A stretch of DNA of 64,000 bases from a gamma proteobacterium symbiont of Ctena orbiculata (GCA_003058495.1 QBVC01000020.1:120551-184550); one strand, 5' to 3'. Shown: positions 47,715 to 56,846, numbered from the stretch's first letter. The notes: generated by a model not told the origin, from the sequence alone. Numbers and translations are program-made.

Positions 47715-48944
47715 ATGCAGATCTATCTGGTAGGGGGTGCCGTGAGGGACCGGTTATTGGAGATGCCGGTCAAGGAACGGGATTTTGTCGTCGTGGGTGC
47801 GACCCCCGAGCAGATGCAGGCCCGGGGTTTTCGTCGGGTTGGCAGCCATTTCCCTATCTTTATCCATCCCCAGACCCATGAGGAGTATGCCCTCGCCAGG
47901 AGTGGCGGGTCCGAGGCAGGCAGCAGCGGCGAGCTGGCCCATGATCAGTCGGTAACCCTGGAGCAGGATCTTGCAAGGCGCGATCTCACCATCAATGCCA
48001 TGGCCGAGGACGGGCAAGGGGAGCTGATCGATCCCTATGGTGGACGGGAAGATCTGCAGCGTAGGGTGTTACGCCATGTCTCAGACGCCTTCAGCGACGA
48101 TCCGATTCGCGTCCTGCGTGTAGCACGCTTCATGGCGCGCTACGCCGATCTCGGTTTTACCCTGGCCCCCGAGACCCATGCCCTGATGAGTGAGATGGTC
48201 GCCGCGGGGCAACTGGACCACCTGGTAGCCGAGCGGGTGTGGCAGGAGTTGTACGGCGCATTGGGCGAGACCCAGCCGAGGCGGTTCTTCGAACTCCTGC
48301 GCTCCCTGGGCGCACTGCAGCGGGTCCTGCCGGAACTCGACGCGCTCTTCGGCGTACCTCAGCCGGTGGCCTGGCATCCGGAGGTGGATTGCGGCGAACA
48401 TACCCTGATGGCGCTTCAGGTCGCGGTTGAATTGAGTGACGATCCGGAAGTGAGGTTCGCCACCCTGACCCATGATTTGGGGAAGGGGACCACCCCCGAG
48501 CGGATTCTGCCCAGTCACTATGGTCATGGAGAGCGGGGCAGCAGGTTGATCGACCAGCTCTGCGACCGTATCCGTGTCCCGGGGCGCTTTCGTGAGCTGG
48601 CGCGGGGCTGCGCCAGCTATCATGGCCATCTCCATCGACTCTACGAGCTGCGTCCGAAGACGGTGCTCAAGATGCTGACAGGATTGGGCGCCTTTCGTCA
48701 GCCAGGGCGTCTGACCCAGTTCATCCTGGTCTGTCAGGCCGATTTCCAGGGGCGGGGGGGATTTCGCCAGCGCCCCTACCCCCAGGGCGAGGACCTGATG
48801 CGGCTCTACCGGGCCGCTGCGGAAGTGACAGCGGCGACCCAGGACGCCTCATTGATCGGCAGGCTGCTCGGTGACGCCATACAACGGGAGCGGATCGAGC
48901 GCATAGGGGAGAGGATGCGAACCATCGGTGCGACGGTGAACTGA
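47715..48944 (+). CDS. cca: CCA tRNA nucleotidyltransferase (multifunctional)
   Basis: Cca adds or repairs the 3'-CCA of tRNA. The 409-residue product (E. coli 412) begins MQIYLVGGAVRDRLL with the nucleotidyltransferase GG motif, has RDFVVVGATPEQM carrying the metal-binding Asp pair region, ARRDLTINAMA and the RVLRVARFMARY body motif. The C-terminal HD domain (FATLTHDLGKGTTPE, SYHGHLHR) gives the gammaproteobacterial phosphodiesterase activity. The ATG at 47715 is preferred to TTG 47706. Confidence 0.97.
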   Translation: MQIYLVGGAVRDRLLEMPVKERDFVVVGATPEQMQARGFRRVGSHFPIFIHPQTHEEYALARSGGSEAGSSGELAHDQSVTLEQDLARRDLTINAMAEDGQGELIDPYGGREDLQRRVLRHVSDAFSDDPIRVLRVARFMARYADLGFTLAPETHALMSEMVAAGQLDHLVAERVWQELYGALGETQPRRFFELLRSLGALQRVLPELDALFGVPQPVAWHPEVDCGEHTLMALQVAVELSDDPEVRFATLTHDLGKGTTPERILPSHYGHGERGSRLIDQLCDRIRVPGRFRELARGCASYHGHLHRLYELRPKTVLKMLTGLGAFRQPGRLTQFILVCQADFQGRGGFRQRPYPQGEDLMRLYRAAAEVTAATQDASLIGRLLGDAIQRERIERIGERMRTIGATVN

Positions 48945-48955
48945 TCGGGAGGGCC

Positions 48956-50152
48956 TCAATCGACCAGACGCTCGAAGATCCTGAACCCGGCGACATAGGT
49001 GCCGATCGCCGATCCCAGGGTGCTGAAGAGGAATACCAGCAGGGTGCGTGAGACCCGGTTTCTCCACCAGCCGCGGAAGGCAGTGGTGTCGTTGCGCAAC
49101 TGAGCGAAGTCGGCGACGGTGGGCTTGCGCAGCAGGAGCTCCGCCGCGGCGGTTACCATGCCGGCGCCGACGGCCGGATTGAGCGAGGTCAGCGGGGCGG
49201 CGACAAAGGCGGTGAAGACGGTCAACGGGTGGGCGGCGGCAAGCAGCGCGCCAAGGGCGGAAAGCCCGCCATTGATGGCCACCCAGTCGACCACCAGCTG
49301 CCAGCCCAGGGAGGGACTGCGCTGAAAGCCGATGACAAAGCCGCTCAACACCAGCAGCACGATCGCCCAGGGGATGAGCTTTGGCCAGCGGCTCGGCCTT
49401 GGTTCCCGCTCGAGCTGTTTGATGCGTTCCCCCGGAGCGGCCTCCGGCGATTCGAGGTAGCCGGCGATGCCGTTCATATGGCCGGCGCCCACCACCACCA
49501 ACAGGTCCTCGTGGCCCTTGTTCTCGATCTCCTGCTGCAGGCGCGCTGCCATATAGCGGTCGCGCTCGTCGATCAGGGGAAGATAGAGATCCTGGCGGTC
49601 CTCGGCGAATTCGGCGAACGTGGTTTCGAGGATATCGCCCTCCTTGAGGTGCTCGATATCCTCTTCGGTGACCTCATCCTTGGAGATGATGGTGGCGATG
49701 ATGCCGGCAAACAGGGTGAAGCGTTTCCACCATGACAGGTTGCCGGCCACCCGCTTCAGCGTGGTGCTGATCTCCCGGTCGATGAGCAGCAGCGGGCGAT
49801 GGGACTCCTTGGCCAGGCGAATTGCCTCCCGCTGCTCCTCTCCCGGCGCGATGCCGAACTGGTCGGCGAGGCGCTGTTGATAGGCGCCGAGGGCGAGGTT
49901 GGCTATTACCATCAACACCCGCTTTTCCCTGACCACCTTCAGCAGGTCCATCTTCGCCAGGTCATCGGGATTGATCAGCGCGTTATAGCGGCTCGGGCAG
50001 AGCTCCACGGCGACGGCGTCATAGTCATCGGTCTCCAGGAGCTGTTTTACCTTTTCCGCGCTCGAGCGTGAAACATGGGCTGTGCCCAGAAGGGTTATCC
50101 TGCTGTCGCCAAGAATCACCTCCCGTTGTGGTTCCCGATCGTTTTCTGGCAT
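48956..50152 (-). CDS. TraB/PrgY family membrane protein
   Basis: The 398-residue protein has an N-terminal TraB (GumN/PrgY) domain: ITLLGTAHVSRSSAEKV, VAVELCPSRYNAL, LLIDREISTTLKR, and VVVGAGHMNGIAGYL. The GxxH...E...GxxH metal-type residues are in place. From about residue 260 three or four membrane spans follow (LIPWAIVLLVLSGFVIGF, ALGALLAAAHPLTVFTAFVA, TLLVFLFSTLGSAIGTYV). In enterococci the family degrades or blocks pheromone peptides; here the substrate is unknown. It converges on cca with 11 bases between stops. Confidence 0.87.
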   Translation of the reverse strand: MPENDREPQREVILGDSRITLLGTAHVSRSSAEKVKQLLETDDYDAVAVELCPSRYNALINPDDLAKMDLLKVVREKRVLMVIANLALGAYQQRLADQFGIAPGEEQREAIRLAKESHRPLLLIDREISTTLKRVAGNLSWWKRFTLFAGIIATIISKDEVTEEDIEHLKEGDILETTFAEFAEDRQDLYLPLIDERDRYMAARLQQEIENKGHEDLLVVVGAGHMNGIAGYLESPEAAPGERIKQLEREPRPSRWPKLIPWAIVLLVLSGFVIGFQRSPSLGWQLVVDWVAINGGLSALGALLAAAHPLTVFTAFVAAPLTSLNPAVGAGMVTAAAELLLRKPTVADFAQLRNDTTAFRGWWRNRVSRTLLVFLFSTLGSAIGTYVAGFRIFERLVD

Positions 50153-50332
50153 GGTTTTCTATCTTTTAGTCGCAAAAGCCCACAATTGTAACAGCCTCTG
50201 TGATTAAGAGGGTGGATAAATCAAAGGGTTTCACTCAGTCCGGCTGCCTGATCTGGAGCCTGCCTGGCCCTTGCCGGGTGTATCAATTAGCTGTAGCTTA
50301 GGCAGCTGAGTTTAAACGGCGGATTTAGGGTA

Positions 50333-50941
50333 ATGAATCAAAACATCTACTGGCATGAAGCGACTGTCACCCGCGAACGGCGTGAAAAGATGAACCGGCA
50401 CCGGGGCAAACTGCTCTGGTTTACCGGCCTCTCCGGTTCCGGCAAATCGACCCTGGCCCACGCCCTGGAGGAGGAGCTCCACCAGCGGGGATGCCGCACC
50501 TATGTGTTCGATGGTGATAATGTACGCCACGGGCTGTGCCGGGATCTTGGCTTCAGTACCGAGGACAGGAGTGAAAATATTCGCCGCATCGGGGAGATGT
50601 CCAAGCTCTTCGTCGATGCCGGGGTGATTGCGCTGACCGCCTTCATCTCGCCCATACGGGAAGACCGGGATCGGGCCAGGGGGCTGTTTCCCCATGGCGA
50701 CTTCATCGAGGTCTTTGTAAGCACTCCCCTCGAGGTCTGCGAAACCCGCGATGTGAAGGGGCTCTACAAAAAGGCGCGCGCGGGGGAGATTCCCAACTTT
50801 ACCGGTATATCCGCACCCTATGAGCCGCCGACCAAGCCTGAGATAACGATCGAGACCCAGGACCGGACGGTCGAGGAGTGTGTCGATGAGCTGATCGGGT
50901 CACTTGAACAGCGAGGCGTGATTCCCAACCAGGTTGTCTAG
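50333..50941 (+). CDS. cysC: Adenylylsulfate kinase
   Basis: CysC phosphorylates APS to PAPS for sulfate assimilation or sulfation. The 202-residue product has the P-loop [31 protein letters not shown], the lid [11 protein letters not shown] and [18 protein letters not shown]. The ATG at 50333 lies after TTAGGGTA. The usual cysDN or cysH partners are not adjacent; PAPS could serve sulfate reduction elsewhere or a sulfotransferase. Confidence 0.96.
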   Translation: MNQNIYWHEATVTRERREKMNRHRGKLLWFTGLSGSGKSTLAHALEEELHQRGCRTYVFDGDNVRHGLCRDLGFSTEDRSENIRRIGEMSKLFVDAGVIALTAFISPIREDRDRARGLFPHGDFIEVFVSTPLEVCETRDVKGLYKKARAGEIPNFTGISAPYEPPTKPEITIETQDRTVEECVDELIGSLEQRGVIPNQVV

Positions 50942-50983
50942 CCAGAGGCACGCCCGGGCGTTTCCATTCAGGAGGAAGCTGCG

Positions 50984-51382
50984 TTGACCTACAAGTTGTT
51001 GTTTGCCGCATCTCTGATCTGCCTGCTGACGGCGTGTCAGACCCTGGAGGAGAAACGGCGTTCGCAGTCGCTGCAGGATACCCTGCGCAGCTATGAGGCG
51101 ACCATTCGTTGGAGTTCCGGATTGCATGCGGGCAAGTTCAGGGATCCGCAGCTGGATGTGAATGAGACCGGCCGCCAACGCAAGAATATCCGGGTTACCC
51201 ATTATGAGGTCGTCCAGGGGCCGACCATGCTGGGTGACAAGCGCGCCGTGCAGACCGCAGTCATCCAGTATGTGCTGCAGGAGAACCAGATTGTCAGGGA
51301 GATTACCGATCAGCAGGTATGGCTCTATGATGAGGCCCAGGAGAAGTGGTTTCTGAGCAGCCAGGTACCCGAATTCAAGTAG
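50984..51382 (+). CDS. Small uncharacterised lipoprotein
   Basis: The 132-residue product starts at TTG 50984, eight bases after a perfect AGGAGG. It has a lipoprotein signal (LLFAASLICLLTACQ, lipobox LTAC). The mature part is a mixed helix-strand domain (SYEATIRWSSGLHAGKFRD, VTHYEVVQGPTMLGDKRAVQ, IQYVLQENQIVREI, DEAQEKWFLSS), which looks like a SnoaL-like or NTF2-type cone; this is a weak resemblance. It follows cysC by 42 bases and faces the HDOD gene. No function can be given. Confidence 0.72.
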   Translation: MTYKLLFAASLICLLTACQTLEEKRRSQSLQDTLRSYEATIRWSSGLHAGKFRDPQLDVNETGRQRKNIRVTHYEVVQGPTMLGDKRAVQTAVIQYVLQENQIVREITDQQVWLYDEAQEKWFLSSQVPEFK

Positions 51383-51385
51383 CGC

Positions 51386-52642
51386 TCAGGCGGTCAACAT
51401 CTGCTGGGCATGGACAATCTTCTCCTCCGCCTTGTCGAGGATTTTGAGGCTGAGCTTGGGGGTCAGCTCGCCCAGCTCGAGGCGATTCACCGCCGGTACC
51501 TTGTCAAGGGTCGGCAGCTGCCTCATCTCCTCGCTGCCGATATAGGTGTGGAGCTGGGAGACGATCACCAGGTCGGCATAGTCGGCCTCCCCCTGATGGT
51601 CCCGGAACCAGTTTTCCGCCTCTTCGGTAACCTCGATCAGGTCGTCGATGAATCCCCAGCTGCGAAGAATCGCACTGCCGATCCGGCCGCGCATGTCATG
51701 CATCACCCGCTCGAGTTTTTCAGGGTCGTTGGCGACCTCGGTGAAATTCTCCGCATAGCTGAGAATGGCTACATTGCCGATATCGTGGAGCAACCCGGCA
51801 AGCAGGGCGTGTTCCGGGTTGAAGCGCCCTGAAATCTTGGCGAGGATGTAACAGACGGCGCTCACCTTGACACTGTGCTCCCACAGCGACCGCATGTATT
51901 CCTTCAACAGACTCGAGCGGGTGTTGAACAGCTCTCGCAATGCGAAGGTAAGGACCAGCTTATGGGTGGTGTCGGCGCCCAGGCGGACGATGGCGGCGGC
52001 GCAGGAGTCGACCGGGGTCACTCCCGCGTAGAGGGGGCTGTTCGCCGCGCGCACAAGCTTGGTCGTGATCGCCGGGTCGGTCTGCACGATATTGGCCAGT
52101 TTTCTCGCGTTGGTCGTCTCGTCGCGCATCGCCCGGCCCACCCGGATGGCGACATCGGGCAGGCTCGGCAGCACCAGGCAGTTGTTGTTGAGGTCATCCA
52201 GCAGGACCTCGGTCATCCTGTTTTCGGCAACCAGCGGATCGACGACCTGACTGTCGCTCTCTATCTCGGTCGCGGTATAGCCGTCATCGGTATTCAACAG
52301 GCCCTCGAGCAGACTGTTGTCCACCATCAGGTAGTCGGTGGGGGAGATCGCCTCCACGGTATAGCGGCGGGGGATCAGGTTGGCGATGGGGTTTTCCGCC
52401 TGTGCCGAGTCGTCGACGATTTCCGTGATTCGCCCGTCAGAGGAGAGGAGCCGCAGCTTGCCCTTGATGAGATAGATGCTGAATGGCGTGGTATCGCCCT
52501 GCTCCACAATCTTCAGGCCCCTGCCCGCGGAGTGGATCTGGATGGAGCGTCCAAGCAGCTCAAGCTGGATGTCGTTGAGTTGATCCAGCGGATGAAACCG
52601 CTTCAGGATTTCCGGTGTTGGGTGTACGACGATCTCACTCAT
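51386..52642 (-). CDS. Cyclic-nucleotide-binding-like and HDOD domain protein
   Basis: The 418-residue soluble protein starts with a cupin-like CNB domain (about 15-125): IQLELLGRSIQIHSAGRGLK, EQGDTTPFSIYLIKGKLRLL. The phosphate-binding cassette residues of true cNMP sites are not evident. An HDOD domain follows (about 155-350): LPSLPDVAIRVGRAM, KLANIVQTDPAITTKLVRAA, LLHDIGNVAIL, SAILRSWGF. HDOD lacks the HD phosphohydrolase metal set and is a signalling scaffold; members of this architecture regulate chemotaxis or c-di-GMP pathways. The gene converges on the small lipoprotein, three bases apart. Confidence 0.87.
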   Translation of the reverse strand: MSEIVVHPTPEILKRFHPLDQLNDIQLELLGRSIQIHSAGRGLKIVEQGDTTPFSIYLIKGKLRLLSSDGRITEIVDDSAQAENPIANLIPRRYTVEAISPTDYLMVDNSLLEGLLNTDDGYTATEIESDSQVVDPLVAENRMTEVLLDDLNNNCLVLPSLPDVAIRVGRAMRDETTNARKLANIVQTDPAITTKLVRAANSPLYAGVTPVDSCAAAIVRLGADTTHKLVLTFALRELFNTRSSLLKEYMRSLWEHSVKVSAVCYILAKISGRFNPEHALLAGLLHDIGNVAILSYAENFTEVANDPEKLERVMHDMRGRIGSAILRSWGFIDDLIEVTEEAENWFRDHQGEADYADLVIVSQLHTYIGSEEMRQLPTLDKVPAVNRLELGELTPKLSLKILDKAEEKIVHAQQMLTA

Positions 52643-52660
52643 GCTTGTTAGTATCCTTTC

Positions 52661-53629
52661 TCAGCAGCCGCATTTCGCGGTTTGAAATTGGTTCAACTGT
52701 AGTGTCCCGACCAGGTGATCGACGGACGGCAGTTTATGGCGCTTAAGATAGTCCAGGACTCCGGTGTTTATAGTTTTACAAATTAGCGGATCATAAAAAA
52801 GGGCTGTCCCCACACCCACCGCACTGGCGCCTGCGATAATGAATTCGAGGGCGTCTTCCGCCGATGCTATACCCCCCTGACCGATAATGGGTATATTGTG
52901 ATCGCGGCAGACCTGATAGACCTGATGGACCTTCAGCAGGGCCACCGGTTTTATCGCCGGACCGGAGAGGCCGCCCTGATTGTTGCCAATCAGGGGCGCC
53001 CGGCTCTCGATGTCGACCGCCATGCCCATCAGGGTGTTGATCACGGCAAAGGCGTCGCTGCCCGCCTCGATGCACCCCTTTGCGTTGGCGGCGATGTCCG
53101 TCTGGTTCGGCGAGAGCTTGGTGATCAGCGGCTTTCGCGTCGCCTTTCTGCAGTTCTCTACCACCCGCGCCGACATGGACGGGTCGTTGCCGAAGGCGAC
53201 GCCGCCCTCCTTTACATTGGGGCAGGAGATATTGATCTCTATGGCATCGATGGGCGAATCGTCGAAGCGGCGGGTGACTTCGTAATACTCTTCCACCGTG
53301 GAGCCGGAGACATTGGCGATAAAGCGGGTCTCGGTGAAGTCGAGGGCGGGAAGTATCGCCTTGATGACATGGTCGACGCCGGGGTTCTGCAGACCGATGG
53401 CATTCAGCATACCCTCCGGCGTTTCGTAGATGCGGTGGGGCTGATTGCCCAGGCGCGGCTCCAGGGTGGTTCCCTTGAGACAGACCGCCCCCGCGTCCCG
53501 ATTGCTAAAACCACTGACCCTTGTGTACTCTTCTCCGAAGCCGACACAGCCGGAGAGCAGCACGATAGGTGTATTGAATGAGAGTCCGCAGAATTCCGTT
53601 TGCAGGGTTGAGAGGCCGCTGTTGTTCAT
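52661..53629 (-). CDS. pyrD: Dihydroorotate dehydrogenase, class 1B-like
   Basis: PyrD oxidises dihydroorotate to orotate in pyrimidine synthesis. The 322-residue product has the class 1B signature EINISCPNVKEGGVAFG with Cys as active-site base (class 2 enzymes have Ser), plus FMN-binding ITKLSPNQTDI, NTLMGMAVDIESRAPLIGN and GQGGIASAEDALEFIIAG. It lacks the N-terminal membrane helix of class 2. Class 1B enzymes usually need PyrK to pass electrons to NAD; no pyrK lies here. Most gammaproteobacteria use class 2, so this could be a second enzyme or a dihydropyrimidine-type relative. Confidence 0.85.
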   Translation of the reverse strand: MNNSGLSTLQTEFCGLSFNTPIVLLSGCVGFGEEYTRVSGFSNRDAGAVCLKGTTLEPRLGNQPHRIYETPEGMLNAIGLQNPGVDHVIKAILPALDFTETRFIANVSGSTVEEYYEVTRRFDDSPIDAIEINISCPNVKEGGVAFGNDPSMSARVVENCRKATRKPLITKLSPNQTDIAANAKGCIEAGSDAFAVINTLMGMAVDIESRAPLIGNNQGGLSGPAIKPVALLKVHQVYQVCRDHNIPIIGQGGIASAEDALEFIIAGASAVGVGTALFYDPLICKTINTGVLDYLKRHKLPSVDHLVGTLQLNQFQTAKCGC

Positions 53630-53663
53630 GAACCTTGTCTATTTCTCCAACCGGGGGTAATAG

Positions 53664-54128
53664 GTGTTTCATATCGTGCTCTATGAGCCGGAGATCCCAC
53701 CGAATACAGGTAATATCATACGCCTGTGCGCCAATAGTGGCAGCAAATTGCATCTGATTCATCCCCTGGGTTTCGAACTGGACGACAAAAAACTGCGGCG
53801 CGCCGGGCTGGACTACCGGGAGTGGGCGGATCTGGGGGAGTATGACTCCCTCGATGCCTTTCTCAGCAAGGTCTCTCCCAGGCATCTCTATGCCTGCACC
53901 ACGAAGGCGCAGCGCTGCTATGCGGAGGTCGGGTTTGCGGCGGGGGATGCGCTGCTGTTCGGCCCGGAGAGCCGGGGCCTGCCCCGGCAACTGCTGGATG
54001 CCCTCGAGGCGGATCAGCGGATACGCATTCCGATGCTGGCGCAGAGCAGAAGCCTCAACCTCTCCAACGCCGTCGCCCTGATTCTCTACGAGGCATGGCG
54101 CCAGTCGGGGTTTGCAGGGGGCGGCTGA
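53664..54128 (+). CDS. trmL: tRNA (cytidine(34)-2'-O)-methyltransferase
   Basis: TrmL methylates the ribose of the wobble base of two leucine tRNAs. The 154-residue product (E. coli 157) is a knotted SPOUT enzyme: EPEIPPNTGNIIRLCA, LLFGPESRGLPRQLL and SLNLSNAVALILYEAWRQ are the three conserved SAM-binding motifs. The GTG at 53664 follows GGGGG seven bases upstream. It converges on gpsA with 12 bases between stops, as the trmL end of the E. coli secB-gpsA cluster does in a different orientation. Confidence 0.95.
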   Translation: MFHIVLYEPEIPPNTGNIIRLCANSGSKLHLIHPLGFELDDKKLRRAGLDYREWADLGEYDSLDAFLSKVSPRHLYACTTKAQRCYAEVGFAAGDALLFGPESRGLPRQLLDALEADQRIRIPMLAQSRSLNLSNAVALILYEAWRQSGFAGGG

Positions 54129-54140
54129 GGATATCGGCGT

Positions 54141-55151
54141 CTAGAGCCCCTCGGCCTTCTGCCTGCGTTCCAGCAGATTGTGTACCGCCTGCTTCGGTGC
54201 CAACCCCTCGTAGAGTACGCGATAGACCTGCTCGGAGATCGGCATCTCCACATCGTGCCTCCTTGCCAGGGCATGGACCTCCTGGGCGGCATGCACGCCC
54301 TCGACCTCCTGCCCGATCTCGATTCGGGCCGCTTCCTGGGAGAGGCCCTTGGCGAGGGCCAGGCCCATGCGACGGTTGCGGGACTGGTTGTCGGTGCAGG
54401 TCAGCACCAGGTCGCCCAGTCCGGCGAGCCCCATGAAGGTCTCCTGCCTGCCGCCGAGTTCGAGGCCCAGGCGCATGATTTCGGTGAGTCCGCGGGTGAT
54501 CAACGCGGCCCGGGTATTGGCGCCGAAACCGAGGCCGTCGGCTATTCCGGCCGCAATGGCAAGGACGTTCTTGCTGGCGCCGCCGATCTGGACGCCGACA
54601 AGGTCGTCACTGGTGTAGGCGCGAAACCAGGGGGCGTGGAGGAGCTCCGCCATGCGCTCGCCATGCCGCGGCGTGGTCGCCGCCACGGTGACCGCGGTGG
54701 GCAGGCCCCTCGCCACCTCGCCGGCGAAGGTGGGACCGGAGATGACCGCCAGTTCCCGGCCGGGCAGCTGGGCGGCGGCCACATCGCTCAGCAACTGTTG
54801 CGTCCCCGGCTCGAATCCCTTGGTGGCCCAGGTGATGCCCGGTTGGGCATGCAGCAGGGGGGCTAGGGTGGCGGTAACGCTCTTGAAGGCATGGCTGGGT
54901 ACGACAATGAGGATCTCCGTCGCGCCCTCCAGGGCCTTGCGCAGATCGATTTCGGGATGAAGAGACCCTGGAAACCCGATCCCGGGAAGGTACTGTTTGT
55001 TTTCCCGCTCCCGGATCAGCGGCTCGATCTCTTCTGCCAGGTGGCCCCAAAGGCGCACCTCGTGGCCGTTGCCGCTAAGCAGGATCGCCAGGGCCGTTCC
55101 CCAGGATCCGGCCCCCAGCACCGCAATGGTTTCTCTAGGGTGCTCGCTCAT
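54141..55151 (-). CDS. gpsA: Glycerol-3-phosphate dehydrogenase [NAD(P)+]
   Basis: GpsA makes sn-glycerol 3-phosphate for phospholipid synthesis. The 336-residue product has VLGAGSWGTALAILLS (nucleotide fold), ISGPTFAGEVARGLPTAVTV, the catalytic region GGASKNVLAIAAGIADGLGF and GLGDLVLTCTDNQSRNRRMG. Length and motifs are standard. It follows secB by 32 bases, as in E. coli. Confidence 0.97.
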   Translation of the reverse strand: MSEHPRETIAVLGAGSWGTALAILLSGNGHEVRLWGHLAEEIEPLIRERENKQYLPGIGFPGSLHPEIDLRKALEGATEILIVVPSHAFKSVTATLAPLLHAQPGITWATKGFEPGTQQLLSDVAAAQLPGRELAVISGPTFAGEVARGLPTAVTVAATTPRHGERMAELLHAPWFRAYTSDDLVGVQIGGASKNVLAIAAGIADGLGFGANTRAALITRGLTEIMRLGLELGGRQETFMGLAGLGDLVLTCTDNQSRNRRMGLALAKGLSQEAARIEIGQEVEGVHAAQEVHALARRHDVEMPISEQVYRVLYEGLAPKQAVHNLLERRQKAEGL

Positions 55152-55183
55152 GACGCTGGCTTCGGCTCACCGGGCATGGGCGC

Positions 55184-55660
55184 TCAGTGCTGGGCCTCGC
55201 TTTCGGCCTGCGCCTTCTTCGCCAACTCCTGTTGGTGCTGGGCATAGAGCATGTCGAAGTTGACCGGTTGCAACACCATCTGGGGGAAGCTTCCCTTGAT
55301 GATAAGGTCCGATATCGCCTCACGGACATAGGGAAAGAGCTGGTTGGGGCAGTAGGCGCCGAGCAGTGGCCCCAGTTCCTGTTCGGGAAAGCCGTTGATG
55401 CTGAAAATGCCGGCCTGCTTGACCTCCGCCAGATAGGCGGTCTTATCCTCTACCTTGGTGGTGACGGTCACGCTCAGGGTCACCTCGTAGACGGTATCGG
55501 TGAGTTTGTTGACCTCTGTGTTGAGATTCACCCCGGTCTCCGGTTTCCACTCCTGCTGGAAGACCGCCGGGGAGTTCGGGGTTTCGAAAGAGATATCCTT
55601 GGTATAGATCCGCTGGACGGTAAATTCTCGGTTCTGCTCGTCTTGTTTGGCGTCGGTCAT
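55184..55660 (-). CDS. secB: Protein-export chaperone SecB
   Basis: SecB keeps preproteins unfolded and hands them to SecA. The 158-residue acidic product (E. coli 155) contains [48 protein letters not shown] and [17 protein letters not shown], all conserved SecB blocks. It lies between the rhodanese gene (28 bases upstream) and gpsA. In E. coli grxC separates yibN and secB; here grxC is absent. Confidence 0.98.
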   Translation of the reverse strand: MTDAKQDEQNREFTVQRIYTKDISFETPNSPAVFQQEWKPETGVNLNTEVNKLTDTVYEVTLSVTVTTKVEDKTAYLAEVKQAGIFSINGFPEQELGPLLGAYCPNQLFPYVREAISDLIIKGSFPQMVLQPVNFDMLYAQHQQELAKKAQAESEAQH

Positions 55661-55688
55661 GACTGCTTCCTATGGAGAGATGGGGAGG

Positions 55689-56111
55689 TTATTTGGATTT
55701 CCGGGTAATCGGAAGATTCGCGCTCTGCCAGGCAAGTATACCCCCTTTCAGGTTATAGACCTGCTCGAATCCGGCCTTTTTCAGCTGCGTTGTCGCGGCA
55801 GAGGATTGGGCGCCGGAGCGACAGCTGATGATAATCGGCTTGTCCTTGTGTTTATTGAGTACCCCGATCTGGTTGGCAAAGCCGTTGCTGGGGATGCTGA
55901 TCGCATTGATGATATGCCCATTGTTGAAGTCGGCCGCCGGACGCACGTCCACCACCACCGCATCCTTGTGGTTGATCAGGTCGGTGGCGGCGACCGGGTC
56001 GACGGCGTTTCTGTCGCCGGCAAGCAGGTTGAAGATCAGGAAACCGGCGACTACGACAAAGGTAAGGACGAGTATCCAGTGATTCATCGTAAACTCGATG
56101 AGTTGTTGCAT
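55689..56111 (-). CDS. Membrane-anchored rhodanese-like protein (YibN type)
   Basis: The 140-residue product has one N-terminal span (ILVLTFVVVAGFLIFNLL) and a rhodanese domain with DAVVVDVRPAADFNNGHI and the active-site loop CRSGAQSS, whose Cys carries the transferred sulfur. The domain probably faces the cytosol, as in YibN. It heads the yibN-secB-gpsA set. Rhodanese activity would fit the sulfur-transfer genes elsewhere in the window, but YibN's substrate is unknown. Confidence 0.92.
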   Translation of the reverse strand: MQQLIEFTMNHWILVLTFVVVAGFLIFNLLAGDRNAVDPVAATDLINHKDAVVVDVRPAADFNNGHIINAISIPSNGFANQIGVLNKHKDKPIIISCRSGAQSSAATTQLKKAGFEQVYNLKGGILAWQSANLPITRKSK

Positions 56112-56230
56112 TGGCGCCTCTTAGTGCTGAGTTAATCTGTAGCAAGGGGGGGAGAGTTTATAACAGGAGGCCGGTCTGGTTAAGGGCCGAGTGCCAATAA
56201 CCTGGGGGAATTGAATTCGAAACCCGGTCC

Positions 56231-56258
56231 CGGCAGCTGCCCGTCAAGGCGGCTGCCG
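56231..56258. terminator. Hairpin downstream of the ArsR gene
   Basis: CGGCAGC and GCTGCCG (56231-56237 and 56252-56258) form a perfect 7-bp stem, extendable by near matches into a 14-base loop. It lies 22 bases after the stop of the minus-strand ArsR gene. There is no T run. Confidence 0.4.
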
Positions 56259-56280
56259 CGGTGAATATTACGCCCGGGCT

Positions 56281-56640
56281 TCAACTATGTGTACAAAAGA
56301 CTTCCCGCATCATCCCGATCAGTTTCAGGGTGCGAAAATCGCTGACCCGGTAGTAGACGCGATTGGCGTCCTTCCGGGAGGCGAGAATGCCTTTATCCCT
56401 CAAAATGGCGAGATGCTGAGATATGTTGCTCTGCGAGGTGCCGACCTGCTCGACGATGTCCTGTACACTGACCTCCTGCCCTCCCAGGGTGCAGAGAATT
56501 TTTAGACGCAATGGATGGGACATGGCTTTGAGTGAACGGGAAGCACGGTCGACATCTTCGTCGGTGGCAAACAGATTTTCCATCCCCTCTCCCTCCTCGA
56601 GCTTGAGGGATTGCGGGCTCTTGTCGTATTTGTGTTCCAT
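56281..56640 (-). CDS. ArsR-family transcriptional regulator
   Basis: The 119-residue protein is a winged-helix ArsR repressor: a 30-residue N-terminal extension, SLKAMSHPLRLKILCTLGG, the recognition helix QVGTSQSNISQHLAILRDKG and the wing RKDANRVYYRVSD. It lacks the CxC of metal-binding ArsR in the recognition helix; a Cys in KILCTLG and one in VFCTHS near the end could act as a redox or persulfide pair, as in SqrR/BigR-type sensors. That would suit a sulfur oxidiser and the rhodanese beside it, but it is inference. Target genes are unknown. Confidence 0.88.
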   Translation of the reverse strand: MEHKYDKSPQSLKLEEGEGMENLFATDEDVDRASRSLKAMSHPLRLKILCTLGGQEVSVQDIVEQVGTSQSNISQHLAILRDKGILASRKDANRVYYRVSDFRTLKLIGMMREVFCTHS

Positions 56641-56653
56641 GAAAACCAGCCTT

Positions 56654-56663
56654 TTACTAGTAA
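56654..56663. promoter_or_regulatory. Possible ArsR operator
   Basis: TTACTAGTAA is a perfect 10-bp palindrome 13 bases upstream of the ArsR ATG. It is in the expected place for self-repression. Short palindromes occur by chance, so this is tentative. Confidence 0.3.
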
Positions 56664-56846
56664 CTAATACAATAATACGCTGTTTTTTGCCTGAATGAGA
56701 ACCCCTTTATATTATCAGGTTTATTTAATCGCGGATCTGGCATGCTATCGGTGAGCCCCGGCGATTCTGGCCTGATCCCTGGATTGGTGATTTAATGCGC
56801 GACTGGCCTTATTCAAGCAGTAGCTGTAAACAATCAGAGATTGACA

